The notes under the pieces are model-generated. The model was not told the DNA's origin, made no database searches, and saw only the letters and a program-made list of their open reading frames with translations. A stretch of DNA of 64,000 nt from Rhodocyclaceae bacterium (GTDB lineage Bacteria > Pseudomonadota > Gammaproteobacteria > Burkholderiales > Usitatibacteraceae). Shown piece by piece: positions 43,464-53,300 of the stretch (within the stretch, counting starts at the first letter, position 1; every line of letters starts with the position of its first letter). The stretch covers positions 1-64,000 of the forward strand of contig JADCJC010000038.1 in assembly GCA_020247395.1 (NCBI GenBank), in the 5' to 3' direction. Position numbers and translations under genes: made by a program.

Positions 43464-44879
43464 ATGCAAGGCTTAACCGAAATAGATAGCGTTGGGGGCG
43501 GTGCCTCCAGCCGCCCTCACGCCGCGCTGCTGGGACTCTTGCTGATCACAAGTTGCCTCGCCATGCCGGTCTTTGCAGACACCAAACTATTTCAAGAGGC
43601 GAAGGCACTTATTGCTGCATCTAATCCGAAACAAGCATACGTACTATTGCTGGCTAAGGAGAATGTGCTTGCCGGGAACGTCGAATATGACTATCTGTTA
43701 GGGGTGGCAGCCCTAGACAGCGGCAAGGTCGATGAGGCCATCATTGCATTCGAGCGGGTGCTTGCCGTCCAGCCCAACAATGCTGGCGCACAGCTTGACT
43801 TGGCTCGCGCCTATTTCACGGTTGGCTCGCTGGATTTGGCGGAAGGCACCTTCAAGAAACTTCGCGCGCTCAATCCGCCGCCAGCGGCGATGATGGCAAT
43901 TGAAAGATATCTCGCTGCCATCAGCGAACGCCGTCTCGCCGCCCGGCGTATGCTCAGTCTGTGGGCGGAAATGGCGCTCGGTTATGATACCAACCTCACC
44001 GGGGTTCCAAACGACTTCACCACGGCGGTACAGCAGGCCTTTGATCTGGTAGGCGTACTTCCTACAGGCAACTCTATCAAACGCAAAGCCCCGTATCTTG
44101 GAACTGGGGTAGGGGCTGACCTGCTGTTCCCGATTTCTCAGCGTTGGAACGGGTATGTTGGTGCGGATCTTCGCGGACGCGGTTACAAGCGCGAGGCCGA
44201 GTTTAACTCGGGGACTGGCGAGCTACGCGCCGCAGCGATCTGGGATGGAGGGCAGCATCAATTCCGATTCAACTCCACGTATAACGCGTTCGCACAGCGT
44301 GGTGATGCGCCGGGCGAACCGCAACCGACCAATGACCGCCGCTCGGCGGTCAGCGGCACCGAGTACCGTTACACCATTAGTAGTGTCAATCAGTTGAGTC
44401 TCGGTGCCGCGGCCGCGCAAACGCGATTCCCCCGTAACAACATCGAAGATTTCAATTCGACGATCGCCAGTATCTCGCTGTTGACTTCATTCGGCGGGAG
44501 GGGGGCGCCCTTGATGCAACTGACTGGCTTTGGCTCACGTGATCGCGCCGTAAGAAAACTCGCCGACGGGGTGACAGACAAGTCAAAGAGAGTGTCGGGA
44601 GTTCGTCTCTACGGTCAGAGCGGTATCGCTGAAAAACTCTCGTTGTTTGGTTCAATCGGGTACTCCAAGCGCCGTGACGACAGCGCGTTTGCGCGCGCCA
44701 CAACCGTTGAATATGGCCGTGACAATTTGGCAGACGTGACCCTTGGCGTCAATTGGCGGTTTCGAGCGGGATGCAACTTGCGTGCGCAATGGTTTGGGTC
44801 TCGCAACGATTCTAATATTTCAATTTATGACTACACCCGTCACGACGTGTCGTCGACCATCCGCTGCGAATTCCTGTAG
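43464..44879 (+). CDS. Slam-like protein: periplasmic TPR domain plus DUF560-type outer-membrane barrel
   Basis: 471 residues. Signal peptide (core LLGLLLITSCLAMPVFAD, cut near residue 39). Residues about 40-165 form TPR-like helix pairs: LFQEAKALIAASNPKQAYVLLL, YDYLLGVAALDSGKVDEAIIAF, AGAQLDLARAYFTVGSLDLAE. From about 175, MLSLWAEMALGYDTNLTGVPN opens a beta-barrel of about 14 alternating strands ending in IRCEFL. TPR plus DUF560 and total size match the surface lipoprotein assembly modulator (Slam) family, which moves TbpB-, HpuA- or hemophilin-like proteins across the outer membrane. First gene of a three-gene operon; the next gene, 24 bp on, has TbpB-like modules. The Slam assignment is from pattern and context. 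Confidence 0.75.
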   Translation: MQGLTEIDSVGGGASSRPHAALLGLLLITSCLAMPVFADTKLFQEAKALIAASNPKQAYVLLLAKENVLAGNVEYDYLLGVAALDSGKVDEAIIAFERVLAVQPNNAGAQLDLARAYFTVGSLDLAEGTFKKLRALNPPPAAMMAIERYLAAISERRLAARRMLSLWAEMALGYDTNLTGVPNDFTTAVQQAFDLVGVLPTGNSIKRKAPYLGTGVGADLLFPISQRWNGYVGADLRGRGYKREAEFNSGTGELRAAAIWDGGQHQFRFNSTYNAFAQRGDAPGEPQPTNDRRSAVSGTEYRYTISSVNQLSLGAAAAQTRFPRNNIEDFNSTIASISLLTSFGGRGAPLMQLTGFGSRDRAVRKLADGVTDKSKRVSGVRLYGQSGIAEKLSLFGSIGYSKRRDDSAFARATTVEYGRDNLADVTLGVNWRFRAGCNLRAQWFGSRNDSNISIYDYTRHDVSSTIRCEFL

Positions 44880-44903
44880 TACCGGAGTCACCCAGGAGTA
44901 ATC

Positions 44904-47297
44904 ATGACGTCATACCAATTCAAGCGTTCCCCATCGCAGTCCTGTGCCAGAAAGCAATACCGAGGGGCTGCCCTGTTGAAACGCATCACATTCGGCTGCC
45001 TAGCGTTTGGGGGGCTCATTGGCAGTCTTCTGCCAATGAGTGTGGTTGCCGCTAGCGGTACGTTTACCTATGTTGTCGGCCAAGTGTTTGTTGAGCGCAG
45101 TGGGCAACGCATGATTGCTACGCAAGGTTTTGAAGTTGATCCGGGTGACGTGATTATCGCCGGAGCCGACGGTATGGCGCAGCTTTCGATGATCGACCAA
45201 GCCAAGCTCTCGTTGCGCTCGAATTCACAGTTGCGTATCGAAAGATACCAACGTAAAACGGGGGACCAAGATGGAGCGGTATTGTCGCTGCTGCGCGGCA
45301 CGTTGCGGACATTTACCGGGTTATTGACCGCGTCTAATCGCGACAAATACCAAATGAAAACGCGAGTCGCGACCGTGGGCATTCGCGGCTCTGGCAACAT
45401 CCTCGTCCACGAAGAGGAAGAGGGCACGCCGCCGACGACCATCAATCACACCATTGAAGGTAGTCACATCATTTCAAGCCTGACAGGTAATTTCGCGCCC
45501 GTTGTCACACTGCCCAACGATACGGTCAAGGTAGAGTCGGGCAAACCTCCAGAGCGCATCCCCACGCCGCCCTTAATTCTCAATTCATCGAATACGATGG
45601 TCGCCAAGGAGGAGGCAGGTTCAACCAAACAAGGGGCAGCGCCCGAACCAGCGCCTGCACCGGCACCATCGCCAACGGTAAATGCGGCGGGTTCAGGCTC
45701 CGTCAGCACGGGTGGAAGTGGTAACACGACCGCTCCGCCGCCGGTTGTGACGAACATTGTGTCGCCGGTCGTCATTGCCTCGGATCCGACGGGTTTGCGC
45801 GACATAGTGCTGGCGGGTGCCGGCACAACCTACTCGGGACAAGCCACCGCCGCCCAAATTAGGCTCGAAGGCATCGGCCTGCGTGCTTTTAACTCGGTCC
45901 CCGGTGGGGCAGGCACGTCCGCGACGATTACCGGCGGTACGATTGCAGACCCCCGGACGTTCGATATCGGCAATAACTCTTCAATCACGATCGGCCGTTG
46001 GAATTCGCCATCCAATTTGTTGCTGACCGGACTCGGATCGTTCAACGGGCCCGCCGCCAGTACCCACTTTGCCTACGGTAGCTCGGGTTATCCACCCTAC
46101 CTGTCTGATGTGCTCACCGGTACTGTCTCCTATCAGCGTATCGGTGCCACCTCGCCAACCAATGATGGCGGTGTTAGCGGAACACTCACCACGGCCACGC
46201 TCGATGTGAACTTCAGCGCCCGATTACTAAACGCTTCGCTCGGCATCTCCATGGCCGCGTCGCCGAGTGCGCCAACGTACAACATCCAGGCCACCAATGT
46301 GCCGTTTTCTTTAAATAGTTTCTTTGCCATCACTGGTTACGGCCTCACCATTACCAGAACGGTAAATGGCCAGACGTCGCCGGGTAACGCTGAGATCTTC
46401 GGCAGTCTCGAAGGCAGTTTTGTGGGGGCCGCGCTGTCGGGCATGATATTGGGTTATTCGTTCAGCGATGCTAACTCCGCGACACGCCAAAATGTGGCGG
46501 GTGTTGTGGCTTTTCAGGCGCCTTCGCAAAACGTCAATGCGCCGTTTGTTTATGGATTGATTTCGGACCCGACGAACTCGCTGGCGGTTTCCAATTATTC
46601 TCACACCTACGCCACCATCAACCGACCGGACGAGGTGTCGATCAACCTGGCGGGAGCGGCACAGACCTTCCGTGGGCCGTTCGCACGCGGTGACGGCACC
46701 ATTGCCGGAAGCACCAATTACGCGATTGGCACGGCACAGGTCGTTGATTCTGGGTTCGACGCCGCAACCGGACTTTCTTGGGGACGTTGGGCTGGCGGCA
46801 GCGCCATCATCGGCGGCGTCTCGACGGGGCTATCGAGTCGAAGCTTGCATTACATTTTTGCTGCCGCGCAGACCGGTCCGACCACGTTACCGTTAACCGG
46901 CTCGGCAGTCTATGAAGTAGCCGGGGCGACGCGTCCGACCGACACGCTTGGCAATGTGGGCACAATGAATAGCGCGACGCTAAATGCCAACTTTAGTGCG
47001 CGTACAGTCGATGCATCGGTTAATGTCACGGTCGCCAACCAGACTTGGAGTGCCTCTGCGACGGGCATGGCGATTTATCGTGATATGACCTTCGGTGCCA
47101 ACACTGGACCCTCACCGGCCGGAGGTCTTCCTGCGCCAACCCCGCTCAACATCACGTGCTCCCCGGCTTGTGGGACATCGGGCCTTACCGGCAGCCTGGA
47201 CGGGTTCTTTACCGGACGGACAGGGCAGGGGGCGGGCGTGCAGTACAACCTCAATAACAACATAACGGGTGCCATTGCGTTCCGGCGGCGCGGTTAA
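44904..47297 (+). CDS. FecR-domain protein with two C-terminal TbpB-like beta modules
   Basis: 797 residues, AGGAG before the ATG. A long N-terminal tail precedes a signal segment (ITFGCLAFGGLIGSLLPMSVVAAS, about 28-51) without a convincing lipobox. FecR domain about 55-180: TYVVGQVFVERSGQR, GFEVDPGDVIIAGADGMAQL, LRSNSQLRIERY, TRVATVGIRGSGNILV. A Pro/Ala/Gly linker follows (about 240-290). Two similar modules end the protein (about 295-547 and 575-797); each has GRW, a LTG..Y...GAT.PT strand, T..LN.NFSAR, GSL.G.F.G and a last (A/T)G..AF strand. This order is typical of TbpB/Slam-client handle-barrel domains. It is not a FecI/FecR anti-sigma factor. It is probably a Slam client, by inference. 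Confidence 0.72.
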   Translation: MTSYQFKRSPSQSCARKQYRGAALLKRITFGCLAFGGLIGSLLPMSVVAASGTFTYVVGQVFVERSGQRMIATQGFEVDPGDVIIAGADGMAQLSMIDQAKLSLRSNSQLRIERYQRKTGDQDGAVLSLLRGTLRTFTGLLTASNRDKYQMKTRVATVGIRGSGNILVHEEEEGTPPTTINHTIEGSHIISSLTGNFAPVVTLPNDTVKVESGKPPERIPTPPLILNSSNTMVAKEEAGSTKQGAAPEPAPAPAPSPTVNAAGSGSVSTGGSGNTTAPPPVVTNIVSPVVIASDPTGLRDIVLAGAGTTYSGQATAAQIRLEGIGLRAFNSVPGGAGTSATITGGTIADPRTFDIGNNSSITIGRWNSPSNLLLTGLGSFNGPAASTHFAYGSSGYPPYLSDVLTGTVSYQRIGATSPTNDGGVSGTLTTATLDVNFSARLLNASLGISMAASPSAPTYNIQATNVPFSLNSFFAITGYGLTITRTVNGQTSPGNAEIFGSLEGSFVGAALSGMILGYSFSDANSATRQNVAGVVAFQAPSQNVNAPFVYGLISDPTNSLAVSNYSHTYATINRPDEVSINLAGAAQTFRGPFARGDGTIAGSTNYAIGTAQVVDSGFDAATGLSWGRWAGGSAIIGGVSTGLSSRSLHYIFAAAQTGPTTLPLTGSAVYEVAGATRPTDTLGNVGTMNSATLNANFSARTVDASVNVTVANQTWSASATGMAIYRDMTFGANTGPSPAGGLPAPTPLNITCSPACGTSGLTGSLDGFFTGRTGQGAGVQYNLNNNITGAIAFRRRG

Positions 47298-47311
47298 TTG
47301 AGGGGTGACTC

Positions 47312-50300
47312 ATGAATGTTGATTTCGCGCACGGTTTTGCGACCGGGACCTTGAAGGCTACAGTGAGCACATGTTTGCGCCGAGTACCGTTTTGGCTTGT
47401 TGCATTTTTGGTTGGTGTTCTGTCATTCAACCACCTACCAGCAAGCGCGCAAACTATTGCGGTGGGGCCATTGCCCTCCGCCATCGCCGTGAATCCCGAG
47501 ACGAACAAGATCTATGTTGCCAATTACGGCAGCAATAATGTCACGGTGATTGACGGGGCGACCAACACCACGGCCAACGTGACGGTGGGAACGAATCCTT
47601 CCGCCATCGCCGTGAACCCCGAGACGAACAAGATCTATGTCGCCAATTACAGCAGCAATAGCGTCACTGTGATCGACGGGGTCACCAACAACACGACCAC
47701 CGTTGCGGTGGGATCAGCTCCCTGGGACATTGCCGTCAACATCGTGACCAACAAGGTCTATGTCCCGAACGACAGCGGTTACGTGATAGTGATCGACGGG
47801 ATCACCAACGTCACGACGACCGTTGAGGTAGGGTCGAGTCCTCGCAAAGTCGCGGTTAACCCTGTGACCAACAAGGTCTATGTCACAAATTACAGCAGCA
47901 ATAATGTCACGGTGATCGACGGGGTCACCAACAACACGACTACTGTTGCGGTTGGGTCGAATCCTCGCAAAGTCGCGGTCAACCCCGTGACCAACAAGGT
48001 CTATGTCGCAAATTACAGCAGCAATAGCGTCACGGTGATTGACGCGGCCACCAACAGCACGATTACTGTTGCGGTTGGCTCGAATCCCAACGATGTCGCG
48101 GTCAACCCCGTGACCAACAAGGTCTATGTCGCAAATTCCACTGTTAACACTGTCACGGTGATCGACGGGGTTACCAACAACACGACCTCCTTAGCGGTGG
48201 GGACAGCGCCCTGGGACATTGCCATCAACACCGCGACCAACAAGATTCATGTCGCAAATTCCAGCAGCCTTAATGTTACGGTGATCGACGGGTCTACTGA
48301 CTTCGTGATTACCACTGTAGGGGCGGGCTCAACGCCCTGGGCGATTGCCGTGAACAAAGTTACGACCAAGATCTATGTGGCGAACCGGGGTAGCAACAAC
48401 GTTACGGTGATAAGTGGCGAGAGTCCCGGATTTTACGTCACGGGCTCGACAACGTTTCCGGCGACCGCGGTCGGCGGCCGTAGCCAAATCCAAGTTTTCG
48501 GCGTGAGGAATACAGGGTCGGTTCCGCTGATCATTTCCACCCTTTCCCTCAGCCCTGCGGGAGCGTTTCGCTCCAGTTATGACGGCGACGTACGGCCCAA
48601 TGCGCAGTCGCCTTTTGGGTGGGGGGGGAACTTTGGTTCAGATGCAAACGGTGCGCCCACGGGCAGTAGCATCGTCACTGTTAACCCCGGAATGAGCACG
48701 GATTTTGCTGTCTTCTTTCAGCCGACCTCGATTGGTTCGAACACTGCAACCTTAAGTTTCACCACCAACATGACGCCGTCGGTTCAAACCATCACGCTGA
48801 CGGGTGAGGGGGTGACGGGGAGTGCGCCTTCGGCAGCGGGTACACCCGTTGCTACTGCTTTCAACGGCTATGCGGTGATCTCTTTTGAGGGATCGGAAGT
48901 CGACGGCGGTGCAAAGGTCGGCTATACCGTTGTGTCAAATCCCCCGGGCGGCTTTGACAGCAATGGTGGAAGTAGTAGTGACAGCGGCCACGTTGTCACA
49001 GGGCTGACGAACGGCACGGCCTACACGTTTACTGTGGTTGCCAACAACGGCGTGGGCAGCGCTACCTCGGCAGCGTCGAACGCCGTCACGCCAACCACGC
49101 CGGCACTCACACTGCCCAAGTCGGTCTCTAAGGCCAACTTGCTTGCGTACTATCCTTTTTACGGCAACACGAACGATCTGATGGGTGGGTTTCCCTTCTC
49201 AACGCCTGGCATGGTCACAGGCGGAAGCCTATCTCTTAGTGGTGAACCCTCTGGCAAATCGCCGATCATTGATGGCATCGGATATAAGTCGTTCAGCGTT
49301 TCGGTTGATTTCAATATGGACACCGAATTTGCGGGCGGCCCCGTGCTGGTATTGGGACCCAACTATCGGTCCCTTGAATTTGGTATCGACGGAATGCTTC
49401 GCCCCCGAATTAACGCGAATAACTCTGGTTATTCGTATTTGGGCGGACCGCCGGAGACGGTGTTCACGGGAACCACCTTGACGAGAGGCGTATGGTATCG
49501 CGCGACGGTGACCGTGGATGTCGGCACTGCCTGGCCGAGCATTAAGTTATATATCAACGGTGGGTTGGTTGGCACCGTATCGACGCCGCAGCTGAATTCA
49601 GGATGGCTGTTCGATGTTTTTTATTCTTATTCGAACCTGAGTGACCGTCAATTGCTTTTTTGGAATCCGGCTAATGGGTCTAGGTTCAAGGGTCTCGTCA
49701 ACAACCTCTTGATTTACGGCCGCGCGCTTGATGACGCGGAAGCAAGTATGCTGAACGCGCTGCTGGGGGCGCCAGGGCCGAGTTTGAGCTCTCCGACCAT
49801 CACCAGTGGGTCACCGCCCGACGGCATGGTAGGGGTGCCTTACAACTTTCCGTTGACGGCGACTGGCACACCCACACCTGGCTGGTTTTCTTCAGGATCT
49901 GTGCCGCCTGGTTTGTCTGTTGACGGGATAACCGGGGTCATTTCTGGAACTCCAACGACCTCAGGTAGCTTCACGTTCACGGTTAGTGCAGACAACGGTG
50001 TAAGCCCGATTGCAACCCAAACTTACACGATCAATATTGCCGCAGCAATGAGCGCGCCCTGGCAGGCTGATCGGCGTTTGGGTGGCGGTGGCACGGCGGA
50101 GTTTGGGCTGCGCGACAATGGTCAATTGTGGAGTTGGGGTGTTGGCAACGGCGATGCGCTCGGTCGAAGCAACGCTGGGGTGAATACGCCCAGTCCCATC
50201 GGGACATTAGGCGCACAGGTGCGCTCGGTCGCTGCTGCTGGTTGGTATGGTGTTGCACTCAAGACTGATGGCTCGGTATGGGCATGGGGCTGGGGAGACA

Positions 50301-53300
50301 ATGTTGGAGCAGGTGTCGGCCTCCCCGCAGCGGGGACGGTACCGTTGCCGCTGCAGGTGACTGGCATTTCAGGTGCGGTGGGCATTTCGACGCGGTACCA
50401 CCATACCTTGGCCTTGAAGGGCGACGGCACGGTATGGGGCTTCGGTCGTGAGGACTTCTTGGCGCTTGGCCCGATGATTGGTAACAAGGCGGCGCGTCAG
50501 GTACCGGGCTTGATCAACGTCAGGCAAGTTGCTGCTGGTGAGCAGCATTCGTTGGCGCTTTTAGAAGATGGAACTGTACGATCGTGGGGCTCGAATACGG
50601 CTGGTCAGCTTGGGGTGAATACAGGTGGCGCACCGCAGTCCACCCAGCAACCGGTACCCATCTCCAATGTTGTACGAATCACCTCGGGGAGTTTTACCTC
50701 GCTCGCGCTCAAGAGCGATGGTACCGTTTGGTGGTGGGGCGCAAACGCGGGAAGCTCAAGCTTTGGAACTGTCGTCCCAACCCAGGTGCCCTCGCTTAGT
50801 AATGTGGTCGCGATCGCGGCAGGCAACTACAACTTCTTTGCGTTGTTAAGCGATGGCACCGTCAAGGGGTGGGGGGACAACGCATATGGGCGGGTCGGCA
50901 TTGGCTTTACTGGCGGCACGGTCATCACGCCGACCCTGCTACCCGGTCTCAGCAATGTTGTGCACATAGCAGGTGGTGAGTTTCATGGTGTAGCCGCAAC
51001 GGCGTCGGGGACGGTTTACGCGTGGGGCAACAACGGTACTAAGCAAATCTGCGGCCTTGCAGGCCCGGACGTGAATGTACCCACGGCATGCGCATTCTCG
51101 CTGGACTCGGGGGGTGGGACTGCGCCGGCCATTACGAGCAGTGCGCCCCCGAGTGGGACGGTGGGCGTTTCCTACAACCACACGGCGACGGCGACGGGGT
51201 CGCCCACACCCACATGGAGTGTGACGGCTGGCTCGCTGCCCGCGGGTCTCACGCTTAACGCGACATCTGGTGTGATATCAGGTACGCCGACGACGGCGGG
51301 CACCTCCACATTCACGCTCGTGGCATCGAATGGTAATGCGCCCGATGCCACGCAAGCGGTGACTCTCGTGATTGCGCCCGCGCCCGCGCCGGTAATTGGG
51401 CTCTCACCGACGTCGATCAGTTTTGGTTCGCAGGTTGTTGCAACGTCGAGCATGTCGCAAACGGTGGTGGTCAGCAACACGGGAAGCGCTAATCTTGTCT
51501 TTACTTCGTTGGTGCTTGGTGGGGTTGATCCGACACACTTCACGTCGACGCCGACTTGCAGCACGGGAGTGCCGGTTCCTCCCGCAGGCAGTTGCAACTT
51601 GGTGTTTGTCTTTAGTCCTACTGCGGTGGGTGCGAAGACGGCCACGTTCACGATCACAAGCAACGCTGCGGGTAGTCCACATGTTGTTAACTTGGGTGGC
51701 ACCGGCATTCCGGTGCCCGTACCGCCAACGATTGCGTTTGTGTTTTCGCCGAGCAGTATTTTGTCGGGTGGGACTTCGGTCGGTACGCTCACTGTCACGA
51801 ATTCGAATGCGACGCCGCTTACAGCGGACCCCTTCACATTCAACTATTTGCCAGCGTTTGTGAATGCCCCAATACCTGCGGCGACGTCCACTTGCGCTGG
51901 TGTGACGCCGTTTGCGGTGCCTGGTGGGTCTAACTCAGGCACCTCAACGTCGTTCACCATTCCTGCGAGTGGGTCGTGCACTTTCAACGTGACTGTAACG
52001 AGTTCGACGGTGGGTGTGCATGCTGGAACGATCAGCGCGGGGTTGATCAGTACGCCGGCGGGCGTCTCCAATGCCACGCCGTTTAGTTTGACGGTTACGG
52101 CGGCACCTGTGCCTTGCAGTGCGGGGAATTATTCCGGGACAGGCAACACGCCTTGCACGGCGGCGAGCCCTGGCTACTTCGTGAGTGGAACGGGGGCGAC
52201 GTCGCAGACGGCGTGCAGTATTGGCACATTCAGTGGGACGACTGGGGCGACGTCGTGTACTGCGGCGCCTGCGGGGTCGTTTGTATCGACCACGGGGGCG
52301 ACGTCGCAGACCTTGTGTGCTGCGGGCAATTACCAGCCGAGCACGGGACAGTCAACGTGCATTCAGGCGAGCCCTGGATCATTTGTATCGACCACGGGGG
52401 CGACGTCGCAGACGGCGTGCAGTATTGGTACGTTCAGTGCGACGACTGGGGCGACGTCGTGTACTGTGGCGCCTGCGGGGTCATTTGTATCGACCACGGG
52501 GGCGACGTCGCAGACCTTGTGTGCTGCGGGTAACTACCAGCCCAGCACGGGACAGTCAACGTGCATTCAGGCGAGTGCGAACTTCTACGTGCCGGCGGCG
52601 GGTGCGACCTCGCAGATTGCCTGTCCGATGGGGCAGACCTCACCCCCGGGCGCGACTGTGTGCACGGCAGGTACGCCACCGGTGATCACAAGTACCGCGC
52701 CGCCGAACGGTCTGCAAGGCCAGCCCTTCACTTATGGCTTCATCGCCACTGGCACCGCCCCCATCACTTGGTCCATTGTATCTGGCGACTTGCCACCCGG
52801 ACTCACTCTGAACGCTAGCAGTGGCACGATATCAGGCACCCCTACCACTCTTGGCACGTTTGCCTTCACCGTTCGGGCCACTAATGCGGCGGGCCAGGCC
52901 AATTTCGCCACCGCCATGAGTGTCGAGGTACCCATCATCGCGGTCATCACCCTGTCGACGAATACGCTGAACTTCGGCAACCAAAACATCGGCACCATCA
53001 GCGCCCCACAAGTCATCACCATTACCAACACCGGCAACGGGCCGTTCACCATCTTAAGCATCAGTAGCATCGGCAACTTCCGGTACACATCCGACTGTTC
53101 CACCACCATCCCGCTGCCGCCGAGAGGGTCGTGCACATTAAATGTCACCTTTACCCCCGTCGTCGCCGGCATCGTCACAGGCCGCATCAATGTCAACAAC
53201 AATGCGGAGCAGCAGGGGAGCAACGGCAACAGCATCAGCCTAAGCGGCACTGGCATTGCCGTCCCGCGCGCAAACATTAGCCTGTCGACGAATACGCTGA

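Noticed and set aside
47465-48424. Regular repeats that could suggest a CRISPR array
   Set aside because: Units are about 123 bp, in frame and encode YVTN blades; there are no unique spacers and no cas genes.
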